A DNA stretch of 13,435 nt from Lysobacteraceae bacterium (GTDB lineage Bacteria; Pseudomonadota; Gammaproteobacteria; Xanthomonadales; Xanthomonadaceae). Below the pieces are notes generated by a model. The model was not told the origin of the DNA, ran no database searches, and saw only the letters and a list, made by a program, of their open reading frames with translations. Location: assembly GCA_004173415.1 (NCBI GenBank), contig SEHC01000019.1, positions 1-13,435 of the forward strand. Reading direction: 5' to 3'. Position 1 is the first letter of the stretch. Every line of letters starts with the position of its first letter. The position numbers and the translations under genes are program-made. This document shows positions 8,546 to 13,435 of the stretch, piece by piece.

Positions 8546-10365
8546 GGCAGATCGTCCGGCAAGGGCGCGGGCAAGGCGGCCGGCGCGCGTGCGGCCACCG
8601 CGACGGCCATCGGCGCCAGCTTGCGCGCGCCCTCTGCGTCATTCTTGTCCTGTGCCGCGATCCAGGTCTCGATGTCGTCGGGCGGCACGTCCATCAACCG
8701 CAGCGCGCCTTCCATTACGTTGTGGAAGACCGGCGCGGAGACCAGGCCGCCATAGATCGAACCGGCCCGCGGGTTCTCCACCACCACCGCCATGGCGAAG
8801 CGCGGGTTGTCGACCGGAACCACACCGGCGAAGAACGCCAGGTAGTCGCGCGAGTAACCGCCGCCGCTGGACTTGCGCGCCGTGCCGGTCTTGCCGGCCA
8901 CGTGGTAGCCGAGGATCGCCGCGCGGGTCGCGGTGCCGCCGGTCTCGGTCACTGTCTGCATCATCTTCAGCACTTCGCGGGCGATCTCCGGGGTCACCAC
9001 CTCGACCGGCTCGTTGCGCTGGCCCTTGACGAAGGTCGGGGCGATCGACTTGCCGCCGTTGCCCAGGGTCGCGTAGGCATGGGCGATCTGCAGCGGCGTG
9101 GCCGAGATGCCATAACCGTAGGACATGGTCTGCTTGGTGGTGCCGCTCCAGCGATTGGGCGGCACCAGCTTGCCCGCCGCTTCGCCGGGAAAACCGCTGC
9201 CGGTCTTGCTGCCGTAGCCGAACTTGCGCAGGAATTCGTAGTACTGCTGGTCCGGCACCAGCGCAGCCAGCTTGGCGGCGCCCACGTTGGAGCTCTTGCG
9301 GATGATCCCGGTCACGTCCAGCACGCCGTAGTTGTGGGTGTCGGTCGTGCGCCAGCGGCCGTTCGGGATCCAGCCCGGCGCGGTGTTGAACTGGGTGGCC
9401 GGGGTGACCGCGCCGGCGACCATGGCCGCGGCGGCGGTGATCGGCTTGATCGTGGAGCCCGGCTCGATCATGTCGGTGATCGCGCGGTTGCGGTGTGCGT
9501 CGGGCTTGCCCAGCGAGGCCGCGTTCGGGTTGAAGGTCGGCAGGTTGACCATCGCCAGCACCTCGCCGGTGGCCACGTCCAGGACCACCGCCGAGCCGCT
9601 GCTGGCATCATGCGAGACCAGCGCGTTGCGCAGCTCGCGATAGGCCAGGAACTGGATCCGGCGGTCGATGCTCAGGATCAGGTCCTTGCCCGGCTGCGCC
9701 TGCTTGATCAGGTCCACGTTCTCCACGATCCGGCCGCGGCGGTCGCGGATCACCTTCTTGGCCCCGGGCGTGCCGCGCAGCCACTCGTCGAACGCCAGCT
9801 CGACGCCTTCCTGGCCGCGGTCGTCGATGTTGGTGAAACCCAGCACGTGGGCCATCGCTTCGCCCTGCGGGTAGAAGCGGCGGTACTCGCGCTTGGAGTA
9901 CACGCCGGGCACGCCGTGGGCGAGAATCCGCTTGGCCTCGTCCGGATTGATGCGGCGCTTGAGGTAGTAGAACTCCTTCTCCGCGCGCTGGCTGATCCGG
10001 CTGGTCAGGGCGTCGAGCGGCTCGCCCAGCGCGGCGGCCAGTTCGGGCAGCCGGTCGGGGGTCTTCAGCAGCTCCTGCGGATCGCACCAGATCGACTCGA
10101 CCGGCGAGGACACCGCCACCGGCTCGCCGTTGCGGTCGGTGATCATGCCGCGCGAGATCGGGATCTCGATCTCGCGAACGAAGCGCTCGTTGCCCTCGCG
10201 CTGGTAGAAATCGCTGTTGACCAGCTGCACATAGGCGGCGCGGCCGACCAGGCTGACCGAGCACAGGCCGAGCGCGCCGACCACCAGCATCACCCGGCCG
10301 CGCAGGTTGAAGCGCGCGCGGTTGCGGTTGCGGCCGGGCGGCGCGTTCTTCACCGAACCCTTCAT
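8542..10365 (-). CDS. ftsI: Septal peptidoglycan transpeptidase FtsI (PBP3)
   Basis: Class B penicillin-binding protein that crosslinks septal peptidoglycan and works with FtsW. 607 residues, close to E. coli PBP3 (588). Order: a short basic cytoplasmic N-terminus (GRNRNRARFNLRGR, 11-24), one membrane span (about 25-45), a dimerisation/pedestal domain with RGMITDRNGEPVA (72-84), and a periplasmic transpeptidase domain with the active-site SxxK as STIK (Ser304), SxN as SSN (358-360) and KTG (492-494, GKTGTARK). All catalytic motifs are intact. The C-terminal 30 residues are Ala/Pro-rich and variable. The ATG at 10365 overlaps the ftsL stop as ATGA; there is no strong Shine-Dalgarno, so translation probably depends on coupling. 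The same frame stays open upstream through ftsL and into rsmH, but that stretch is an out-of-frame shadow. Confidence 0.97.
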   Translation of the reverse strand: MKGSVKNAPPGRNRNRARFNLRGRVMLVVGALGLCSVSLVGRAAYVQLVNSDFYQREGNERFVREIEIPISRGMITDRNGEPVAVSSPVESIWCDPQELLKTPDRLPELAAALGEPLDALTSRISQRAEKEFYYLKRRINPDEAKRILAHGVPGVYSKREYRRFYPQGEAMAHVLGFTNIDDRGQEGVELAFDEWLRGTPGAKKVIRDRRGRIVENVDLIKQAQPGKDLILSIDRRIQFLAYRELRNALVSHDASSGSAVVLDVATGEVLAMVNLPTFNPNAASLGKPDAHRNRAITDMIEPGSTIKPITAAAAMVAGAVTPATQFNTAPGWIPNGRWRTTDTHNYGVLDVTGIIRKSSNVGAAKLAALVPDQQYYEFLRKFGYGSKTGSGFPGEAAGKLVPPNRWSGTTKQTMSYGYGISATPLQIAHAYATLGNGGKSIAPTFVKGQRNEPVEVVTPEIAREVLKMMQTVTETGGTATRAAILGYHVAGKTGTARKSSGGGYSRDYLAFFAGVVPVDNPRFAMAVVVENPRAGSIYGGLVSAPVFHNVMEGALRLMDVPPDDIETWIAAQDKNDAEGARKLAPMAVAVAARAPAALPAPLPDDLP

Positions 10366-10625
10366 GGACGCACCACGACCACGTCGGCGGCCTCCGGGAA
10401 CTTCATCCCCAGGCGCAGGCGCGCCACCTGGTCGATGCGGTTGCTCTCGGCCACCGTGGCCTGTTCCAGCTGCAGCCGGCCGAACTCGATGTTGAGCTCG
10501 TCGCGCGCCTTCTCCAGGCGCGACAGCTCCACGAACAGGACCCGGTGCCGGTGCCGCGCATGGACCACGCCGATCGCCGAGGCCATGCAGGCCAGGATCA
10601 GCGCGCCGACCAGGAAGCGGCTCAT
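10362..10625 (-). CDS. ftsL: Cell division protein FtsL
   Basis: Small bitopic divisome protein that forms a complex with FtsB and FtsQ and helps activate FtsWI. 87 residues, shorter than E. coli FtsL (121). Almost no cytoplasmic N-terminus is present (MSR), followed by a membrane span (about 4-21, FLVGALILACMASAIGVV), a basic patch (HARHRHR) and a coiled-coil-like stretch (about 30-63, LSRLEKARDELNIEFGRLQLEQ), ending in a conserved-type RIDQVARLRLGMKFP (63-77). The ATG at 10625 overlaps the rsmH stop as ATGA, and the stop overlaps ftsI the same way. Identification rests on the position between rsmH and ftsI plus the topology, because FtsL sequences are poorly conserved. The gene is easy to miss because longer frames cover it. 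Confidence 0.93.
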   Translation of the reverse strand: MSRFLVGALILACMASAIGVVHARHRHRVLFVELSRLEKARDELNIEFGRLQLEQATVAESNRIDQVARLRLGMKFPEAADVVVVRP

Positions 10626-11593
10626 GCGGCGGCCCCCAGCTTCTCGGCGACGCGCAGCACCGCGCTGCGCGCGCGCGGATTGGCCGAAGTCTCTTCCTGG
10701 CCGGCGCGCTGGGCGTCGCCGATGGCCTTGAGCGTGGGCACGAAAACCTCCAGCTCGGGCAGGCGGCGGTTGGCCGGCGGCGCCTTGGCATGGCGGGCGA
10801 TGAAACGCTTGACGATGCGGTCTTCCAGCGAGTGGAAGCTGATCACCGCCAGGCGGCCGCCCGGATTGAGCAGCGCGAGGGCGCCATCCAGGCCGGCTTC
10901 CAGGTCGGCCAGTTCGCGGTTGATGTGGATGCGGATGGCCTGGAAGCTGCGCGTCGCCGGGTTGATGTCGTGTTTTCCGCGCCCGACCACGGCGCCCAGC
11001 AGGTCGGCCAGGTCGGAAGTGCGGGTAAACGGCTTCTCGGCGCGGCGCGCGACGATGGCCTTGGCGATCCGCCGGCTCAGGCGTTCCTCGCCGTAGGTCC
11101 AGAGCACGTCGGCGATCTCGGCTTCGTCGGCGCGCGCGAGCCACTGCGCCGCGCTTTCGCCGCTGTCCGGATCCATGCGCATGTCCAGCGGGCCATCCTT
11201 GCCGAAGCTGAAGCCGCGCCCGGCCTCGTCCAGCTGCGGCGAGGAAACACCCAGGTCCAGGAGGAGGCCGTCGAGCCCGGCCGCGGTGGCTTCCCACTGC
11301 GCCATCGCGGCGAAGCTGCCGCGATGGATCGACACGCGCGGATCACCGGCGAACGACTGTTCGGCGTGGCTGATCGCTTCCGGATCCTTGTCCATCACCA
11401 GCAGGCGGCCTCCCGGGCCAAGTCGTTGCAACACCCCCCGTGCGTGCCCGCCGCGCCCGAACGTGCCGTCCAGGTAGGTTCCGTTCCCGCGTACCTGCAG
11501 CCCTTCCATGACCTGCGCGAACATCACCGGCAAATGCCGCATCGGAAGGTGGCCGGCCTGCGCTTCGCCGCGCACCCGGGCACCGCCCGTCAC
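10622..11593 (-). CDS. rsmH: 16S rRNA (cytosine(1402)-N(4))-methyltransferase RsmH (MraW)
   Basis: S-adenosylmethionine-dependent methyltransferase acting on C1402 of 16S rRNA in the decoding centre. The SAM-binding motif YLDGTFGRGGH (40-50), LLVMDKDPEA (64-73), LLDLGVSSPQLDEAGRGFSF (111-130), GPLDMRMDP (134-142) and the C-terminal NPRARSAVLRVAEKL are all family signatures. The start is the open question. A GTG at 11593 gives 323 residues and a GTGA overlap with the mraZ stop, like the other junctions of the operon. An ATG at 11542 (MRHLPVMF) gives 306 residues, close to E. coli (313) and just before the conserved HxPVM block. Neither has a convincing Shine-Dalgarno. GTG is preferred because of the overlap pattern and because I recall related Xanthomonas proteins carrying a similar short N-terminal extension. 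Confidence 0.95.
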   Translation of the reverse strand: MTGGARVRGEAQAGHLPMRHLPVMFAQVMEGLQVRGNGTYLDGTFGRGGHARGVLQRLGPGGRLLVMDKDPEAISHAEQSFAGDPRVSIHRGSFAAMAQWEATAAGLDGLLLDLGVSSPQLDEAGRGFSFGKDGPLDMRMDPDSGESAAQWLARADEAEIADVLWTYGEERLSRRIAKAIVARRAEKPFTRTSDLADLLGAVVGRGKHDINPATRSFQAIRIHINRELADLEAGLDGALALLNPGGRLAVISFHSLEDRIVKRFIARHAKAPPANRRLPELEVFVPTLKAIGDAQRAGQEETSANPRARSAVLRVAEKLGAAA

Positions 11594-12033
11594 AGCTTCA
11601 GGTCGAGCATGTGCTCGCTCAGATCGTCGTCGGAAATCGTCTGACGGATCTGCGCGTGATGCGCCTGCTCGCTCCACAATTCGAATTTGTCGCCCATGCC
11701 CAGCAGCACAGCCTTCTTCTCGATGCCCACCGCGCTGCGATGGCTGGCGGGGATGCCGATGCGGCCATTGCCATCCAGTTCCACCGGCATCGCCGAACCC
11801 ACCAGGTTGCGCTGCATGCGGCGATGCGCCGAAAGCGTGGAAGGCAGGGCATTGACCGCATCGCGGACCCGCTCCCACTCCTTCTGCGGGTACAGGAACA
11901 GGCAGCCGGACTCGAACGGGTTGTAGGTGACCACCAGGCGATTGCCGCAGTCACGGACCAGGTCGCGATAGGCGGTGGGCACCGCCAATCGGCCCTTGTC
12001 GTCAACTGTGATGGCGGTCTCACCCTGGAACAC
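11590..12033 (-). CDS. mraZ: Transcriptional regulator MraZ
   Basis: First gene of the dcw operon; a ring-forming DNA-binding protein with two SpoVT/AbrB-like halves that represses its own operon in E. coli. 147 residues from the chosen start. The two half-repeats each carry the expected motif: DDKGRLAVP (11-19) and DGNGRIGIP (87-95). LLGMGDKFELWSE (110-122) is the second-half signature, and the end LDLKL is typical. The start is set at the GTG at 12033 because the protein then begins (M)FQGE, matching the MF(R/Q)G start of homologues; a GTG five codons earlier (12048) is possible (152 residues). The Shine-Dalgarno is weak for both. The stop overlaps the proposed rsmH GTG start. Upstream lies a repeat array that fits its own operator. 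Confidence 0.93.
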   Translation of the reverse strand: MFQGETAITVDDKGRLAVPTAYRDLVRDCGNRLVVTYNPFESGCLFLYPQKEWERVRDAVNALPSTLSAHRRMQRNLVGSAMPVELDGNGRIGIPASHRSAVGIEKKAVLLGMGDKFELWSEQAHHAQIRQTISDDDLSEHMLDLKL

Positions 12034-12073
12034 TACGACTGCACCCACGAAGGCCGCTGGAAGGCGGAAATTT

Positions 12074-12118
12074 AACCACGAAAAACCACTACAAACCCGG
12101 TTTTCCCTCTGGTTCCCA
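12074..12118 (-). promoter_or_regulatory. Putative MraZ operator: five direct repeats with 10-base spacing
   Basis: On the minus strand, five-base units begin exactly every ten bases: TGGGA (12118), AGGGA (12108), GGGTT (12098), TGGTT (12088) and TGGTT (12078). E. coli MraZ binds TGGGN direct repeats separated by five bases upstream of mraZ (established). The same spacing, the same strand and the position just downstream of the -10 support an autoregulatory operator. Only the first copy is an exact TGGGN; the third fits better as CGGGT shifted by one base. Confidence 0.6.
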
Positions 12119-12145
12119 CCTTAGCACCGATGGAAAGGTTGTCAA
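12118..12145 (-). promoter_or_regulatory. Putative sigma70-type promoter of mraZ and the dcw operon
   Basis: On the minus strand a perfect -35 hexamer TTGACA (12145-12140) is followed after 16 bases by a weak -10 TAAGGT (12123-12118, three of six matches). Transcription would start near 12111, giving a leader of roughly 78 bases before the mraZ GTG at 12033. The -10 abuts the first repeat of the putative MraZ operator, as expected for a repressed promoter. The -35 is strong evidence; the -10 is not. Confidence 0.5.
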
Positions 12146-12215
12146 CAGGCAACACACCAATAAATCGTCTTGTACTTCAATGGCTTGCGAGATACTTCAC
12201 AAACTTGTTCAAGGG

Positions 12216-12224
12216 TTATCCACA
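12216..12224 (+). promoter_or_regulatory. Perfect DnaA box TTATCCACA
   Basis: The nine bases match the strongest DnaA-binding consensus (TTATNCACA) exactly. Two weaker 7-of-9 matches lie nearby on the same strand: TACTTCACA (12193-12201) and TTGTCAACA (12139-12147, overlapping the mraZ -35). The box lies about 105 bases upstream of the predicted mraZ start point and about 135 bases upstream of the NRDE-family gene. Binding by DnaA is an inference from sequence only. Confidence 0.5.
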
Positions 12225-12237
12225 AGGTGCTGTTTAG

Positions 12238-12252
12238 TCTCAAATTTTGAGA
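12238..12252. repeat. 15-bp perfect palindrome TCTCAAA-T-TTTGAGA
   Basis: Two seven-base arms are perfectly complementary around a single central T. It lies in AT-rich intergenic DNA about 108 bases before the plus-strand ATG at 12360. The symmetry would suit a dimeric regulator. It is unlikely to be a terminator, since the stem is weak and no gene ends here. No regulator can be named. Confidence 0.45.
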
Positions 12253-12359
12253 TTGAGCTGAAATTCATCGACGTGGACATGGCGTGAAATCAGATTTCTC
12301 ACTCCACCCTGAGATCAGTCCGCTGGCCCGCTCCTGCGCTGCTGCGGGACAATCGCGGC

Positions 12360-13124
12360 ATGTGCCTGGTTGCCGTCGCCTGGAAGATCCACCCCCGCTG
12401 GCGCCTGCTGATGGCCGGCAACCGCGATGAATTCCATCCCCGCCCCACCGCTCCCCTGGCGCAGTGGCCGGGCGAAGCAGGCGTGCGCGCCGGCCGCGAC
12501 CTGCAATCGGGCGGCACCTGGGTGGGCATCGACAGACAGGGACGCGCCTCGGTCGTAACCAACGTGCGCGATCCGCTGGCCCAGGCGCTGCCCGGTCCGT
12601 CGCGCGGCCGCCTGCCGCTGGAGTTCCTCACCGGCGGCTTGCCGGCCAGGGCCCATGCGCGGGGCCTGCTCGAAGGCGCGGACCAGTACGCACCCTTCAA
12701 CCTGCTGGTCGTCGATGCCGACTCCTGTGAGTACCTGGGCAACCACCCGGCCCCCGAGCGGCGCACGATCGCGCCGGGCATCCATGGCATGTCCAATGGC
12801 GGCTTCGACGTGGCCTGGCCGAAGACCTTTCGCCTGTGCGCGGCGATGCAGGCATGGGCGGACACCGAAGCGCTGGATCCGGAGCCGCTGTGGCGCGCCC
12901 TCGCCGACGAGCAGGTGGCGCCGGACGAGGCGCTGCCGGACACCGGCGTCGGCATCGAACTGGAGCGCTGGCTGTCCCCGGCCTTCATCCGCGGCGAAAC
13001 CTACGGCACGCGCGCCAGCACGATCATCGCCATCGACCACCGGGGCCGCGGATACATCAGCGAACGCCGATTCGGCCCCAATGGCCGCTTCGAAGGCCAA
13101 ACCACCCAGCGCAACGACGAATAG
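12360..13124 (+). CDS. NRDE/TANGO2 family protein
   Basis: 254 residues from an ATG at 12360 to a TAG. The N-terminus MCLVAVAWKIHP with Cys2 directly after Met, followed by the family-defining AGNRDEFHPRPT (19-30), GGTWVGID near 51-58, TNVRDP (67-72), NGGFDVAWPK near 145-154 and the C-terminal ERRFGPNGRFEG (233-244), identify the NRDE (TANGO2) family. The conserved Cys2 resembles the nucleophile of N-terminal-nucleophile folds, but an enzymatic role is not established. Animal and some bacterial homologues have been linked to heme trafficking; applying that here is inference. No signal peptide or membrane span is seen, so it is probably cytosolic. The Shine-Dalgarno is poor. It is divergent from mraZ and convergent with rnpB and is probably transcribed alone. 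Codon use and GC look like the neighbours, so there is no sign of recent transfer. Confidence 0.93.
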   Translation: MCLVAVAWKIHPRWRLLMAGNRDEFHPRPTAPLAQWPGEAGVRAGRDLQSGGTWVGIDRQGRASVVTNVRDPLAQALPGPSRGRLPLEFLTGGLPARAHARGLLEGADQYAPFNLLVVDADSCEYLGNHPAPERRTIAPGIHGMSNGGFDVAWPKTFRLCAAMQAWADTEALDPEPLWRALADEQVAPDEALPDTGVGIELERWLSPAFIRGETYGTRASTIIAIDHRGRGYISERRFGPNGRFEGQTTQRNDE

Positions 13125-13127
13125 TTC

Positions 13128-13159
13128 TTGTGGGAGCGACGCCAGGGGAATCGCAAGCC
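13128..13159. repeat. Possible degenerate REP-like element
   Basis: The stretch TTGTGGGAGCGACGCCAG, just after the NRDE-family stop codon, resembles the heads of short palindromic repeats (TGTxGGAGCG...) scattered between genes in Xanthomonadaceae and pseudomonads. The following GGGAATCGCAAGCCCGC gives only a partial inverted arm. One copy is visible in the window, so repetition cannot be shown here. Confidence 0.35.
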
Positions 13160-13201
13160 CGCATACACGCGCTTTGCCCATGGACAACGAACGAAGTCAC
13201 A

Positions 13202-13222
13202 GCCCCCTTTAGTAAAGGGGGC
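13202..13222. terminator. Perfect 9-bp GC-rich hairpin, possible bidirectional transcription stop
   Basis: GCCCCCTTT (13202-13210) pairs perfectly with AAAGGGGGC (13214-13222) around an AGT loop. A second small stem GCCGC/GCGGC follows directly (13223-13236). It lies between convergent genes, where a stop on both strands would be expected. There is no T-run on either side, so it is not a standard intrinsic terminator; a dispersed repeat is an equally good explanation. Confidence 0.4.
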
Positions 13223-13261
13223 GCCGCGACAGCGGCGGGAAATTGGGGCACAAGCCAGGGG

Positions 13262-13288
13262 CCCGAAGTTTGCATCGCAAACTTTGGG
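13262..13288. terminator. 12-bp hairpin downstream of rnpB
   Basis: CCCGAAGTTTGC (13262-13273) pairs with GCAAACTTTGGG (13277-13288) around an ATC loop, with a single G-T position. The inner eight pairs (AAGTTTGC/GCAAACTT) are perfect. On the minus strand it lies about 30 bases after the estimated rnpB 3' end, a suitable place to end or protect that transcript. No T-run follows on the minus strand; on the plus strand only GCTTTC follows. Confidence 0.4.
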
Positions 13289-13317
13289 GCTTTCATCGAA
13301 CGCGAAGCGAACGTGGA

Positions 13318-13435
13318 AGTGGCGGAGCCGGCCGATAAGCCGGGTTCTGTCTTGGACAGTCATTCCTCTAGGCGCAACGTCGCCGTTACGCTCGAGCAAC
13401 CTACCCGGACCCGACGCGGGCCGCGTCATGAGGTC
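13318..13435 (-). ncRNA. rnpB: RNase P RNA (class A), 3' portion, cut by window edge
   Basis: The catalytic RNA that removes 5' leaders from tRNA precursors. Read on the minus strand, the sequence contains the conserved blocks GGGTAGGTTGCTCGAG (13407-13392), AGGAATGACTGTCC near 13369-13356 and the near-universal ACAGAACCCGGCTTATC (13352-13336). These match the last 110 or so bases of E. coli rnpB in order and spacing. The 3' boundary at about 13318 is estimated from the CGGCCGGCTCCGCC stretch, which should form the 3' strand of helix P1; the 5' strand lies outside, so the end cannot be fixed exactly. About the last third of the RNA is present. rnpB next to mraZ is a known arrangement in gammaproteobacteria such as Pseudomonas; here the NRDE-family gene lies between them. 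Confidence 0.93.

Larger units (their letters stand above)
12034..12359. other. Divergent intergenic region between mraZ and the NRDE-family gene
   Basis: These 326 bases contain no convincing coding frame. Base composition is visibly AT-richer than the flanking genes. The region holds the mraZ promoter and repeat array on the minus strand (12074-12145), a perfect DnaA box (12216-12224) and a 15-bp palindrome (12238-12252). A promoter for the plus-strand gene must also lie here or be absent, but no strong -35/-10 pair was recognised close to that gene. Confidence 0.8.

Noticed and set aside
7007..8755. Long plus-strand open frame opposite murE (582 codons)
   Set aside because: Antisense shadow of murE; open only because stop codons are rare at this GC content.
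8722..10731. Long plus-strand open frame opposite ftsI (669 codons)
   Set aside because: Antisense shadow of ftsI, with repetitive Gly/Ala/Arg/His content and no family motif.
10366..10791. Apparent N-terminal extension of FtsI
   Set aside because: The open frame runs through ftsL and the end of rsmH in another frame; FtsI homology starts at 10365.
12139..12166. Plus-strand promoter candidate TTGTCA - 16 bases - TAAATC for the NRDE-family gene
   Set aside because: The -10 matches poorly, the site lies about 190 bases from the gene, and it overlaps the better minus-strand mraZ promoter. No stronger plus-strand pair was found.
12130..12260. Replication origin, suggested by the DnaA box and AT-rich DNA
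   Set aside because: Only one perfect box is present, there is no dnaA/dnaN or other origin-linked gene, and the dcw cluster is not the usual origin locus in this family.
12315..13187. Minus-strand open frame of 290 codons opposite the NRDE-family gene
   Set aside because: The plus-strand frame carries the clear NRDE-family motifs; the minus frame has none.
13001..13429. Minus-strand open frames across the rnpB region
   Set aside because: They overlap conserved RNase P RNA sequence and the end of the NRDE-family gene and show no protein motif.

Overview
This window is the division and cell wall (dcw) cluster of a high-GC gammaproteobacterium. Gene order and protein sequences (MraZ beginning VFQGETAITVDDKGR, DdlB, MurE with its 'AxFGAHGLGFVD' stretch) point to the Xanthomonadaceae/Lysobacteraceae (Xanthomonas, Lysobacter, Luteimonas, Pseudoxanthomonas and relatives). 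No genus can be fixed by eye.

Layout. From about 12.1 kb down to position 1, eleven genes run in one direction on the minus strand. In transcription order they are mraZ, rsmH, ftsL, ftsI, murE, murF, mraY, ftsW, murG, murC and ddlB; ddlB is cut by the left edge. The genes are packed without gaps. Eight junctions are NTGA overlaps, mraY/ftsW is TGATG, and murF/mraY overlap by 11 bases. The unit is therefore almost certainly one operon with translational coupling. The intergenic region at 12034-12359 holds a sigma70-type promoter for mraZ, a five-copy 10-bp-spaced TGG(G/T)-type repeat that fits an autoregulatory MraZ operator, a perfect DnaA box and a 15-bp palindrome. On the plus strand, 12360-13124 encodes an NRDE/TANGO2-family protein. 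It is convergent with the 3' part of the RNase P RNA gene (rnpB, minus strand), which runs off the right edge. About 190 bases of hairpin-rich spacer separate the two.

How the genes work together. MurE and MurF add meso-diaminopimelate and D-Ala-D-Ala (made by DdlB) to the UDP-MurNAc peptide begun by MurC. MraY and MurG then build lipid I and lipid II. FtsW (SEDS glycosyltransferase) and FtsI (class B transpeptidase), recruited with FtsL, polymerise and crosslink septal peptidoglycan. RsmH methylates 16S rRNA, and MraZ is the likely regulator of the operon.

The most notable feature is the absence of murD, which sits between mraY and ftsW in E. coli. Here those two genes share a base, so murD cannot be present at that place. 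This fits the alternative MurD2/MurL route of D-Glu incorporation described in Xanthomonas. I found no mobile element, CRISPR array or wholly unknown system in the window. The region is mostly conserved core genome, and its interest lies in the regulatory region and the missing gene.
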